Of a DNA stretch of 64,000 nt, positions 11,143 through 21,887 are shown piece by piece. Below the pieces are notes generated by a model. That model saw nothing but the letters and a program-made list of their open reading frames with translations. It searched no databases and was not told the origin of the DNA. Both the position numbers and the translations under genes were made by a program. Within the stretch, counting starts at the first letter, position 1, and every line of letters begins with the position of its first letter. Location: NCBI GenBank assembly GCA_025531455.1, contig JAMYHL010000084.1:109544-173543 (forward strand), read 5' to 3'. Source of the stretch: Apiotrichum sp. Y4204. Its lineage: Eukaryota > Basidiomycota > Tremellomycetes > Trichosporonales > Trichosporonaceae.

Positions 11143-13026
11143 TGCTGTGCAGCGTCGGGGATGGTGGTGTAGTGGGATGCCCTCGCTCCAAACCGCTCTC
11201 ATGCTCTATCACCCGATCTTCGGGCGCGGGATTCGCCTGCCGCGAATGGGCCGAGTTGCCGAGCGTCGCGAGCGGCGGCCAAGCGTCACGTAACGGGCAC
11301 TCCACTGCGCGATCGTGAGCTCGTGAGAGTGGGCAAAGTGGAGCTCGGAGAAGTAAGCTGCAAGATGTAAGACACAGATCGATGTCTGGATCGAGTAGAA
11401 TTTGATGCGGACGTACGGACCCGACAGGTTTGTGGGTTCGTCGGGTCCCACCCCGAAGGCCGCAAGCCTCAAGCTGCAAACCGCAAGTGACAGTGGGGCT
11501 GCCGCAGAGTGGGATCCAGTCTCACGATCACATGCCGCGAGCAGCGAGGTGGCGCAGCGGGTACGTACAAGGCATGTCATGCATGCATGCCACCCGTCGG
11601 AACTTGCAGACATGTACGTACAAAGTAGCACAACACTCTGTCTTGCTCTGGTGGATCTGAGATCCAGGTCTCCAGTGCTGGGGGACCCAGGTACGGGGCA
11701 AACCAACCTTGGCAGCGGGTGAACAAATGAACAACATGATGACAACAAAGAGCCGGGCTCACGATTGACCATGCACCACACGACTGAGGCCCAACACGGC
11801 CACACGGCCTCCGGCAGTTCATTGCACGTGTGACTGAATGACTGTGCGCAGCATGCAGCATGGCCAGCGTGGGCGACGGGCCGCGCGCATAGCATGCATA
11901 GTAGTATGCGCTGGCTGGCGCCCTCTTTGTGCCCTGCGAATGTCTCACCAGCAAGTTCACAGCGCTCACAGCTGGCGACGACTGCCGTTTCTGGGCGCCG
12001 CACACCTCGTCCGCACGCCGCTTGGCCTCTCGGCGGGTTTCCTGCCGCGGCTGCCGATTCTTCGGCTGTTCTTTGCATTCCATTCTCCGCGGTGCCACAG
12101 GGCAGCAAGCTCACGGCATGCATAGCGCGCCGTCATACTCTCTCCTGCGATTGTCATTCTATTCAGTCCAGTAGCGATCACAGAGCCGAGGTCGGGAACG
12201 ACGCCGGTGGCCGCTGGCCGCTGGCAGGCACTCCGGCAGGCACTCCGGCAAAGCCACACCGCCTCGAGGGTCCTCTGGTGTCTGACAGTGAGTCATCAGC
12301 CATTTTTGCTTGTTCATTTTTGCTTGTCATTCCCCTCATCCCCCCTCCTCCTCCTCCTCCTCCGCACCTCCACCCCGCATTCCCATTCCGCTCCGCGCGC
12401 CAAGAATATCTGTCTGCTGACTACTTGTGTCTACTTTTGATCCGTCTGACTGGCTTCGGAAGACCCGCTGGGCAGCTGACGCCGATCGAAGAAGCAAGAA
12501 CAGCGGAAGCTCTCGGGCAAACCTTGCATCTGCTGTTGTGGGACCTGTTTGTACGTTTGTGGCTGCTTCTAGCCGCGCGAGTTGGCCAACTGTATCTCTG
12601 ATTCCCTGGCTCCTGGGGTCTTTGCTCTGTTGTGCTCCACACGAGTCGACGGGGTTTCTGCCCTGTGTCACGGATCACGAGCATGTCCCCCGCCCTGTCC
12701 ATTGTGGGCTGGCGTCTGCGTCGGCCCGTAACACTTCACCGACAACTTCACCGACTGGGGGCCATCATTGTGCAACCGCGCAGCAGGCAGCGGGAACATC
12801 AACGATTGTCATGTTATTTTGGCACCCGCGATCCGAGCGCGGAGTTCTCAGAATGCGTCGCTCCTCGGTGGAATGCAAAGGAGTGCCCGAGGTGGTCAAA
12901 AGGTATAAAGGCTCGAGTGGCGGGTACCTTGTTCAACCACCCAGCTCCAAACGAACATTGAACCCGACCGACCTTTCATAGCTAATCTCCTGGCCCTCAA
13001 CTAATCTCCAACTACAGCAACCAAAC
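11143..13026. other. Intergenic, 1.9 kb, divergent promoter region
   Basis: Separates the minus-strand F-box-like gene from the plus-strand lectin gene. No gene is supported. Several overlapping long open frames have no codon bias, hydrophobic pattern or plausible splice structure. The lectin TATA box lies at its right end. Confidence 0.5.
12904..12910 (+). promoter_or_regulatory. TATA box of the lectin gene
   Basis: TATAAAG lies 117 nt before the lectin ATG, in front of a CA/CT-rich leader. Position and leader fit a TATA-driven fungal promoter of an abundantly expressed secreted protein. Confidence 0.6.
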
Positions 13027-13890
13027 ATGCTCGCTACCACCCTCGCTCTCGTCCTCGCGACCCTCGCCGCCGCCCAGAACCCCTGCCAGCCCTCGTCCTC
13101 GTCCTCGGCGCCCCCCACCACCTCGAGCCCCCCGCCCCCGCCCGCCGGCATCGCGCTCCACCCCAACGGTGACGCCACCAAGTGCCTCGACGTCCGCGGC
13201 GCCAACTTTGCCAACGGCACCCCCGTTCAGATGTGAGCTTTTTCAAAGTTTTACCTGGGGATCGCACTGACAACAGCTACGACTGCAACGGCACGGGCGC
13301 CCAGAAGTGGGTCCTCAAGAAGGGCGCTGGACACGTCCAAGTTGCTGGCACCAACTTCTGCCTTGACGCCGGCCTTAGTGAGTACATTGTGGATGGGGAC
13401 ATAATCAGGTGACGGATGCCGTCTATCGTGATCGTCCAATCTCATGTGGTGTGGCTCTGCCTAAGTCCCTACTAACAACAGACCCCGCCAACGGTGTCGG
13501 CATGAAGATCTGGCAGTGTAAGCTAACCTCGTACCTCCGACGCTGACAGGCAGGCTACGACAACGTTCCTCAGCAGAACTGGTACTGGACCGGCGACGAC
13601 CGTGTCGCTCTTACCGTGAGTACTTATGCAGGACAGAGCTGACTCCAGAACCAAGGTGCGCCCTTACGGGAATCCTAGCCGACCATGCATCACCTCCGTT
13701 TACTGACAGCAGGCTTCTGCCTCGACCTTCCCAACGGCTCGAAGACCAACGGCAACCAGGTGCAGATCTGGCAATGCGTGAGTCTCCTCTCTGCACCACC
13801 TCGCTGACAACCCCACAGGCGACCGGCAACAACAACCAGGTCTGGTCTACCGTCTCGAACGCGCGCCGCAGCCGCATCTTCCGCGAGTAA
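13027..13890 (+). CDS. Secreted ricin-B-fold (beta-trefoil) lectin
   Basis: Small extracellular carbohydrate-binding protein; nothing suggests a catalytic or toxin chain. Exons 13027-13232, 13277-13377, 13482-13517, 13554-13615, 13649-13655, 13713-13777 and 13819-13890 give 182 residues. There is a signal peptide (MLATTLALVLATLAAAQ), a Ser/Pro linker, then one trefoil domain. Its sugar-binding sub-repeats are seen as CLDVRG...QIYDCNGTGAQKW, FCLDAGL...KIWQCYDNVPQQNW and FCLDLPNG...QVQIWQCATGNNNQVW, each ending in the QxW-type motif. Exon 5 is only 7 nt (encoding NQ and one base of G) and intron 4 is 33 nt. Without this microexon the third repeat falls out of frame, so the model is well supported. 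Likely roles are cell-surface or environmental glycan binding. Confidence 0.88.
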
Positions 13891-14437
13891 GCCGCGAAGC
13901 CGCAAGGCGCTACGCGTGCACCGGAAGACCCATGGACAATTCAATCTGGGCACTGTTCCTTGCTCATGGACACTGCAGTGCTCAATGAACACTTCCTATA
14001 TAGTAATTGAGAAACGTCTATACTCTGAACGTATCAACGAATCTATATTATCATGAATCTTCATTCGTTATATGTTTCTTGTCGGGCAGGCAGCCATCAC
14101 AAGCTCCTGTTACTTGACTCTCTCGCTCCCCCACGTTGCTTCAACCTTTTCAACGTACGGTCAAAGGTCCTCAAACGTCCTGCAGGATGCATCAATGCCT
14201 CCTGCCTGCATCCTGGCATTCCTGTTCCGTTCCGGAACCCATGCGCGCCTGACGTCAGGAGAAATCCTGTGGGGCACCAGAGTTTCGGGGATCAGGCGCG
14301 CCCTGGAGGATCAGCTTTTGATCAGCGCCTGATCAGCGCGCATTCCCCAGGAAGGAATCTCCGCGACTCAACAATCAGCCCCGATCGACACCTCTCTCTC
14401 TCTCTCTAGAACTCATTCCCCTCCCCTCTTTATTCCC
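13891..14437. other. Intergenic, 0.5 kb
   Basis: 3' flank of the lectin gene and leader of the next gene. It ends in a (TC)n tract at about 14391-14408, just before the leader of the F-box-like gene at 14438. No other feature is seen. Confidence 0.5.
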
Positions 14438-15679
14438 ATGCTCAATCCGCTTGACCACAACTCGTTTCCGCACATCGCCGACTTGGTCGTCACTTATGCA
14501 GATTTATCCGTCAAGATTGCGTTTCGCGCAACGGCGCGCGAGTTCCGGGACAAGGTCGACCGCCTGATCTTCCAGCATGTCGCCATCTCGCCCGTCATGA
14601 TGCCCACGACGTCGAGGGTGTCTCAACACCCGAACTCAGAGAACCCCAGTCCAGAGACTTCGGTGCCGCACGAGCAAGCTGTCGAGATGCGCGAGCCCGA
14701 ATTTCCCCTCTTCCGCAGACTGCCATTTCTCCCATGGTACTCAAACTGGGCCGAAGACGATCTCATCCCGCGCGCAGAGATAACCCTTGAGAGAAGTCTC
14801 GGCGCACGTGAGAACCTAGGCGCAAGGCTCGCAAGCAGGTATCGCCAGCTGGACCATGTGCGCGTGGTTGACTACTATCCGTTCCGCGACCATCCGGCTG
14901 TGGACCAGCTTCCGCAACTTCTCCTCAATGTCGAGGTGCTCCGTCGCCGACTCCCGCTGCCCACTTGGATCAAGGCCGCGACCGTCGTCGACTACCTCAA
15001 CATCACGTCCTCCATTTGCCACCGCACGGGTCACGTTCCGTATGCTTTTGTCAGAGCACCGGAGGACTGTAAACGCTATGTCCTGCACATCTCGTATGAC
15101 CCGTCCCATCCGTATCTCGGCATGGCAGCCCCGTCAATCTCATTCGGAGCGCCACCCTCCCCCACGCCCCAAGTCGTCATCGTGCTCACGGCGCAGAGCG
15201 TCGCGCCTGTCGAGGGATGTCCGGTCCGGCCAGTAAACGACGGCACCATTCAGCCGCTTGGCTTCATCGCCACATTCCTCCCGGGTATAAATTCTGTCCT
15301 GCATCGCCTGAAGGACAAGGCGACGATTGAGCTTGTGGGCGTCGAGCGCTTTCCGCCAGGATACCTCGGACTCGATTCGTCTCTTCAGGGTGCTGCGCTG
15401 ATTGAGGAAGTGCGCACACGCATGTTCGCCCAGATCCGCGAGTACGACTGGTGCCCGCGTGAGCTGCAGCTGGCGGAGAGAATTACCTTCACCACACTCG
15501 AAGAGTGGCGCGTGCGTACGCCCGCACTCGAGGCCGTCCCGGCCCTCGCACTGCCGGACATCAACGAGGACGCGCAGGACGCCGAGTGGTGGTCCATGGA
15601 CGCTGCACTCGGCGACTTTGGCCCCACACCGGCTCTCACCGACTCGCCCCACGGCTCGCCGCCCCTGCATGGCTTCTGA
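14438..15679 (+). CDS. F-box-like protein, paralogue of the gene at 10.3-11.1 kb
   Basis: Single exon, 413 residues. The N-terminus NSFPHIADLVVTYADL followed by RATAREFRDKVDRLIFQHV matches the spacing of the minus-strand gene 3.3 kb away (FPHIIDSVLYHC, then RRVSREWRDRADARLYEHV), so both belong to one family with an F-box-like helical start. The remainder (about residues 60-413) is divergent and of unknown fold. The C-terminus is acidic and ends SPHGSPPLHGF. Such families are often expanded in Trichosporonales genomes (general knowledge). The ATG at 14438 is the first one after a CT-rich leader. A role in ubiquitination is only an inference from the N-terminal similarity. Confidence 0.75.
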   Translation: MLNPLDHNSFPHIADLVVTYADLSVKIAFRATAREFRDKVDRLIFQHVAISPVMMPTTSRVSQHPNSENPSPETSVPHEQAVEMREPEFPLFRRLPFLPWYSNWAEDDLIPRAEITLERSLGARENLGARLASRYRQLDHVRVVDYYPFRDHPAVDQLPQLLLNVEVLRRRLPLPTWIKAATVVDYLNITSSICHRTGHVPYAFVRAPEDCKRYVLHISYDPSHPYLGMAAPSISFGAPPSPTPQVVIVLTAQSVAPVEGCPVRPVNDGTIQPLGFIATFLPGINSVLHRLKDKATIELVGVERFPPGYLGLDSSLQGAALIEEVRTRMFAQIREYDWCPRELQLAERITFTTLEEWRVRTPALEAVPALALPDINEDAQDAEWWSMDAALGDFGPTPALTDSPHGSPPLHGF

Positions 15680-16121
15680 GAGGTAATCGAGGTAATCAAT
15701 GCTAGGAATTCCGATATACAATATGTGCAACGCCTGTTGTGGCTGCCGTTGGTATTTCTGTAAGTGTTTGAACTTTCTTGTGGCGATCCGTCTACGCGTT
15801 TGCCTCCCAATACATTGTTTCCATTCACATTCATCACATTCACTTGGGGCTACAGGATAACTCGGGATTTTTTTTGACAGAGTGCCGCCTTCAGCTTAGC
15901 TACAATCCTTTCTTTCCTGGATACTGACACGCGACGAGTGGAACGATTGCGGAAGTGTCGCAGCTACCAATGAGTGATTCGTGTAGCAGATCTTCCAACC
16001 ATTCACCACCGCCAGGTCCTTCGCGTTCTTGGTGGGCTTCACTAACGTTCTTTTGTTTTGCCTTCTTCTTTGGATTTTCTTTTCTGATACCTGGGATTCC
16101 GACTGTACCACATCTGGCTTC
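15680..16121. other. Intergenic between convergent genes
   Basis: The 3' ends of the F-box-like gene and of the carboxylesterase face each other. A T-rich tract is present near 15868-15877. No gene is seen. Confidence 0.5.
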
Positions 16122-18154
16122 TCAGTAGTGGAAGGCGGCGACAATGTCCGGCTCATCAAAGAGCGCCATCTCCTTCGCGCGATAGTCGTCCTGGATGAGA
16201 GTCGTGTTGCCGGGGCTGAACTGCATCGAGTTCTTCGCCCCGGGAAAGCCGTACGAGTCCCAGTGAGGGAGTTTCGACTTCGCGCCTCCAGGCTGACCGT
16301 TCGGGTCAAGGTAGTACGCAAAGTTGATCCTGCGTGTCAGATGATTATTGGAAGACGGCACGCACCAGTAGTCCATCATTTTCTCGCTGAGATCCACGCT
16401 CTGCTGGGAGTAATCTTCGCGCGTGGCGAGACCAAACATGTACGGGAGCTCTTGGCTGTGTTGGATGCCCTGGCTGGGAGGGGAGCCGCGCGGACCCGGC
16501 CCCTCGAACAGGTACGACCACGACTGGGCAAAGCCGTGATTCCCGTACTGTCGCAGCCAGTACCGGCGACGCGACTGGAAGGCCGCATCTCCGAGGGACG
16601 CGCATCCCTGCTTCCAAGACGGGTCCAGGCCAAATGTCTCGTTGCCAGTGCCGAAGGGACTGCGAGGTCAGCTTCGGTAACGCAGAATTTCTCGTGGCCA
16701 CGTACCTTCCCTGCACTGGGTCTCGGGGATACATGGCCTCTATTTTCGCAATGATATCCGGCTGAAGGCGGTCCGCGCCCATGAACCAGTTGAGGAGGTA
16801 TCCCGCGCCGCCGCCGAACGTGGTGGGAGTGACCGCGGGACTGACGAACATTGTTCCCCTGGTGATTTGTTAGCACACTGCCTCAGTAGGGGCGCGACCA
16901 GTAAGACACGCACTCGTCTCTGACATTGCCAGAGATGAAGGGAATACGCGCAAAGTCGCCTTTAGCGAGCATGTCCTGCGGGGACTCGGGGATGACATCG
17001 CCGTCGATGTTTGGTCCCCAGAAGAAGGGGATACTGGCCGGGCGTTGGTTTTGGAGCACTAAAATCGCCTTGACAATTGCCTCGTTTGATACGTTCGCTA
17101 TGCAATCGAGCGGATTCGGCACCTTACCCGCAGCATCGCTCTTCCCGGCCGATCCGGACAGGGGTGCATAGTCGGGAACATTGCACGACTGGCCGTCCTC
17201 GCCGCTCGCCAGAGTCCTATTGCCCCCGCACCCGACAAGACGCGCAAACGCGTCCGCATACCACTGGTTGTACTGTGCCGTGCGCCCCATGCCTTGGGTA
17301 GACGGCCCACCGGACTGCATGATGGCGCCGCGGAACAGGTCCTGGGTCTTGTTGAGAAGGTGGACCGAAACGGACATGGCGCCAGCCGACTGGCCAAAGA
17401 TCGTGACCTTGGCCGGGTCGCCACCAAACGACGCAATGTTGTCCCTCACCCACTGCATCGCGGCCACCTGGTCCTTCAGCGCCAGGTTGGCAGCGCCTGC
17501 CGCCTCATACTCTTTTCCGTAGCCGACACCCAGCGGACCGAGGCGGTAGTTAAAGGTAACGAGAACGAACGGCCTGTCCTGCATGTCAACGCCGGAGCTG
17601 CAGATCGGCTCACAGTTTTCTTGCCGTAGTCTACAAAGTTGGGGTCCAGGAACGTGTTGCCAGTGCCCATCACAAATCCACCGCCATAGCTGTCATTAGT
17701 GGTGTTCTCTATCTCACGCACATCCAGAACATGACGGGCAATTTGGCATCCGAGCCAGCGACGCCCTTCGGCGCAATAATGTTGAGTGTGAGGCAGTCGT
17801 CGCTGACGCCGTAGTTTCCCACAATGGTTGACGGGGCCTGGAGGCATGCAGGACCCGGGGTGGTCGCGTTGAAGACCGAAGTGCCGCTCCAGTCCTTGGG
17901 CTGTGGAGCCTTGAAGCGAAGTGCCCCCGTTGCTGACGTCAGGATATGTATTTGCACGGCAGCTTACCAGGCGCAGCGAACGGGATGCCAAAGAAGTTGT
18001 CGACACCCCCTGTTGACGTGCCCGTCACCGTGACGCTGGTTCCGCCGGGCTTCATCGTGATCTCGACAGGTTTTGGGCAGGCGGCGTCGGACCGGCGTCT
18101 GAAGATGGCCGCCTGAGCGAGGGGCAGCGCAAGGGCGACAAGGAGGAGCCGCAT
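16122..18154 (-). CDS. Secreted type-B carboxylesterase/lipase
   Basis: Extracellular alpha/beta-hydrolase that cleaves carboxylic esters or lipids. Minus-strand exons 17968-18154, 17722-17932, 17614-17689, 16914-17578, 16706-16858, 16366-16659 and 16122-16329 give 597 residues, the usual family size. Signal peptide: MRLLLVALALPLAQA. Signatures in order are FFGIPFA, LRFKAPQP, EDCL-like DDCLTLNI, PVMFWIYGGGF (oxyanion hole), nucleophile Ser222 in FGQSAGA, acid Glu380 in NVRDEG, and His498 in HSQELPYMFG. The triad is complete, so the enzyme should be active. Introns are very short (32 to 55 nt). The junction at 17614/17578 needs a 35-nt intron to restore TDRPFVLVTFNYRLG. A TATTTAAG element lies about 55 nt before the ATG. 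Confidence 0.92.
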
Positions 18155-20002
18155 GTTGGAGTGGTCGAGGTTGCCTGGGGCAGCTAAAATTCCATATCGT
18201 CAGGCTTCTTAAATACTTGCGTGGCGCGTTCAACAGCAGTCATGAAGCACCCGATTTACTGCCGGATCATTTGGGGAATCAAAGCAGTACTGTATTGGGG
18301 TGCGAAATTGGCGTAGATCACTGCACCAAGTGTCCGGGAAATCCAAGTAGCCCGTGGGGTTGAGTGGCCGAGATAGCAAACGACCGTCGATTACCGCGAA
18401 GTCTTGGATGCCGACTGCGTGGCGATGACGTTTGACATTGTAGTTTGCTATCTATAGCGGAGTAACGAAATGATTGGATGTACAGAAGGAATGTGGGGAA
18501 GCGCGCTGGACAACTTCAACGGCAGAGATACGTCGCTGCAATTCAACTAGTCTGAATACACAATTGCTATGTCAAACGTCGCTGTCGAAGAGAACAAGTG
18601 ATAAATTACTGCTTCAGGGTAGTCGGAGAGACTGTGTACTGTCCCATTTTCTTATTTGTCGATGAACCCCGAGCCTGTTCCAATCAGGGCAGTAGATAAT
18701 GTCGTGTGCCTCTAATGTTTCCAGAAGTCTGGGGCGAGCGATTGTTCTTGATATCCAGACGGATGGGACGAGCGGATGGGAAGTCCTGTTATCCAGGCGG
18801 ATGGGATGGACGGATGGAATGCGGTCATACTGTGCGGTTGGAGGTAGGGTATGAGAGGACTTTCTCGACCCGAACGCGCAGAAACATGGGAAAAGCAAGA
18901 CGTGTTTGCGCAATTGGCCGATCTGCAAATCCGCGGCCCCGCGGAGAGGGGAAGGAATGGAACAGACTGTCGATCAGGTCTGAGCGAGTGTTGCGTTCGA
19001 CCGGTCCAAGGCATAAGTTGGGGCAGAAGAGTTGGGGCAGGTGGGCAAGTGCCGCAATGGGACACAACGGCCGGACGGGTACAGTACCTCATTGCACAAT
19101 CCGTGGACCATGTTGCGGATCAGCGTCTTTTTGACATCACAAGTCTCTCTCCTGCCCTCATCTTTGCACATATCTTTTACGGCCGCTCACGAGAGCACGC
19201 ATCTCACACATTGTCACTGATAGCAGAACCACTGCCGTTTCCAGAAAGCTGCGAGAAGCTAATGGTAAAAGGATTGTCCCCATGGGATGTCGGCCAGCAA
19301 TGCGCAGAACACCAGCGGCCGCACCCTGTGACACGGTGGTTCACCATGAGACATGTGGGATATGAGAGACACTGACCACCGCCGAGCTTGCACCACTACG
19401 ATGAAACTGAATAGTCACACACCACCGTCAGACAAACAACCAAACAGCCACGATGTGCTAGGATGCGAGACCGGTGCAAATCGGGGTGCGATGGTGAATG
19501 TGATGTATCTCGGAGAACAATGACATTCCAAATCCGCCATCACACAAGTGCATTCGATGTGTGCGCGGAGAGTCTTACAGAACACGTTCTCGGGGTAGAG
19601 AACGACGCGTCGGAAATGAAAGATTGAGGACGCGTGGCGGTCTTCCGCCCATTGTGGCAATGCCACACTGCACACATGAACGCGCTCGCACCCGGTGAAT
19701 AACACTGTTATTCACCCACACACACCACCACCCGAACATGCACAAGGTATCTCGCATCCAGCATCCAGTATCCAGCATCCAGCATCCAGCATCCAGCGTC
19801 TGCCATTCTGAATAGGTATCTGACGCACTTCTGACCTAGCTAGTCGGAAATCTTGGGTCTTCGTGTCTGTCAGGAGGCACCGACATGGTACAAAAGAAAC
19901 CCTTCTCCCGCCATCCACAGCTCGTCTTTCACCACCACTCTCCCTCCTCACTCCACAAAGCCCCCTCTATACACCGTTCTCTTCTGCAAGCTACTGCCCA
20001 GT
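18155..20002. other. Intergenic, 1.8 kb, divergent promoters
   Basis: Separates the carboxylesterase (minus) from the secreted preproprotein (plus). No gene is supported. It contains a short tandem repeat at 19755-19796 (listed separately) and a CTATACA element near 19966, about 35 nt before the ATG at 20003. Confidence 0.5.
19755..19796. repeat. Tandem repeat, 7-bp unit CATCCAG, six copies
   Basis: Six head-to-tail copies of CATCCAG, one of them starting TATCCAG. It is a simple microsatellite in an intergenic region. Confidence 0.9.
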
Positions 20003-20704
20003 ATGCTCTTTACCAAGATCCTCGCCGTGCTCGCCACCCCCGGCTGCTTCCGCTTTGCGGCCGCCTTCCCCACCCCCGCCAACGGCAACAAGGTTTCCAC
20101 CCTCGCTGACGGCGACTACATTGACACCGTCGCCATGACCAACTTCAGCTACCATCCCGAGAATCAGCACAAGAAGCGCTACGAAACTCCCGTGCAGCAC
20201 GACATCCGCGACGCGGACGGCTCGCCCTTCTTCAAGATCGACATGGCGGACCTTATCAGCCGCCTTGAGCCCGTTCCCTTCGACATCCCCTACGACACCG
20301 ACCCCACCGAGAACAACATCGCCAAGCGCGGCAGCTACAACGACGGCAGGGTCGCCGTCCTGATGCCTATCGGCTGGTACAACGACATCGAGTGGTGCCT
20401 CGAGGCCGCCATCAACGGTTACACCGTCATGTCGTGAGTTACTCTTTCCCCCCTGCAGTGAACTCACCACAGGATGCCCTGCCTCCGTGACCAGGTGCGC
20501 AAGGTGCAGATGTGGTGGCAGTCGACTGTCCCCGGCGCGACCCACGACAGTTTCCGCAACATGGAGTTTGGCAAGTGCCTTACCCGCGGCGTGCCCAACT
20601 TTATCTACAAGTGCGGAGAGCCCACCCAGCGCTGGGACGGCTGGAGCATTGCCGGCTTCCTTAAGCGCGGCGGCGACACGTACGCCTCTCAGAACAATGC
20701 TTGA
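20003..20704 (+). CDS. Secreted cysteine-containing preproprotein with Kex2 sites, unknown function
   Basis: Exons 20003-20433 and 20473-20704 give 220 residues; I do not recognise the family. A hydrophobic N-terminus (about residues 1-21) looks like a signal peptide. A charged propeptide follows, with dibasic KKR at 57-59 and KR at 108-109, typical Kex2 cleavage sites. The part after residue 109 (about 111 residues) has four cysteines (132, 147, 179, 191), enough for two disulfides, and is rich in Trp and Gly (IGWYNDIEWC, QMWWQ, QRWDGW). The layout (signal, propeptide, Kex2 site, compact cysteine domain) is shared by many secreted fungal proteins, including effectors, pheromone-like and antimicrobial factors, but no function should be assigned. 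The intron is 39 nt and has a second AG inside it. Confidence 0.75.
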
Positions 20705-20872
20705 GCTGCGAGTGTGGCAGCAGAGTGATTAAGAAGAAGTCTCTACAGCTTGCAAGTGTTTTGGGTCTGTAGCTTGTCGCGCGGGGCGCTCTTGATGAAT
20801 TAGTTTTGTGGTGTACAATCAGAAGTGGAAGTGCATACTGTACATACATGAAAGACTACAACCATCTGCCGA

Positions 20873-21361
20873 TCAACTGGACGAGACCCCACCACCCCCA
20901 CCGCCGCCGCCCCCACCGCCCCCACCGCCCCCACCGCCCCCACCCCCTCCTCCGCAGCCACCACCACCATCTCCGCCCGAAAAGCCGTCACCTGTGTCGT
21001 TAGAACACCCTGACATGTAATGGCCGTGAGTGTCGTGGGTGCCGTGTGATGTGTCGTGGGTGTGGTGCGTATGGTGCCACGAGTGGACAGGCGGCGGTGG
21101 CGTCAGTCCGATAGTGGCCTCGTCGACACTTGAGTACGGTGGTAGCTGTTCAGGTGCGGTCGAGCAGTTGCACTTCTTGTTCAGATGGCGGGAACGACTC
21201 TCCTTCTGCTCGCTACTAATCTACTGCTGTCAGCATTCGGGTTGGTAGAGCTACTTGCGTGACCCAAATCTACTTACCCATAAGGAGATCATGGCGACAA
21301 CAAAGCACACTGCCAGGACAATGCCGAGGATAACAGGCCATGTAAATACAATGGAACCCAT
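20873..21361 (-). CDS. Small single-pass membrane protein A: LPxY motif, His-rich and Gly-rich tail
   Basis: Exons 21278-21361 and 20873-21220 give 143 residues. Exon 1 is almost only a membrane helix (TWPVILGIVLAVCFVVAMI) and ends in phase 0 straight after it. Exon 2 opens with a basic stretch (EQKESRSRHLNKK), which by the positive-inside rule puts the tail in the cytosol. Then come NCST, the motif LPPYSSVDEATIGLTPP, a His-rich block (VHSWHHTHHTHD, then HGTHDTHGH), a Cys/Asp segment and about 20 glycines with one Cys. LPxY is a known variant ligand of WW domains. The His block could bind metal. TATAAG lies 81 nt before the ATG. The upstream CAG acceptor would put a stop in frame, so the acceptor at 21221 is forced. 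No known family is recognised. Confidence 0.8.
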
Positions 21362-21441
21362 GCTGATGTTTGTGTGTTTAGAAGTGTGTTGTGCCGAATG
21401 GTGGGCTGGGATGTGCGGAGGAAGAGTTGCACCACTCGCGT

Positions 21442-21447
21442 CTTATA
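21442..21447 (-). promoter_or_regulatory. TATA-like element of gene A
   Basis: TATAAG on the minus strand, 81 nt before the ATG at 21361. Confidence 0.5.
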
Positions 21448-21887
21448 TTCCTTGACACACCCTTGTACAGTACATGTACTGTACGTACACCCATGACGTC
21501 GCATCAGCCAACGTGCAACCATGAATAGCCGTTGATAAGCAACACATCCGGGGCGATCTACATACTGACCAGGCATGCTTTGTGCCACTCCACAAAGTTA
21601 ATCTGGGAATCTGCACCGCAGATACCTCTAAAGTCTCCGAGCTGGTCAGCGTGTAGTCCAACAGGCCGACACGCCCACAGGCCGACAGAAGATGCGCTGC
21701 TCCGAAAGAAGCGGCATTCCTCACCACCTCTTGTGATCCTACCGGCCTTCACGGCCTTCACCCGGTTCCCATGACGCCATTTTCTCGACTAGCCGGAGAA
21801 AAAGCCTATGCATAATCCGTACAGCACACATCATCATCCCTCCGCTATTGTACATACCCAGTGGGCACTGTCGTGTCGCCGAGGCTT

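Noticed and set aside
11209..12123. 304-codon minus-strand open frame
   Set aside because: Random composition with many Cys/Arg/His, no hydrophobic or domain pattern, and a second frame open over the same stretch.
13027..13890. Toxin gene based on the ricin-B fold
   Set aside because: Only the sugar-binding trefoil is present; no ribosome-inactivating or other catalytic chain.
20808..21020. Plus-strand polyproline open frame
   Set aside because: Antisense of the Gly/His-rich tail of gene A, whose spliced frame has a helix, basic anchor and TATA box.
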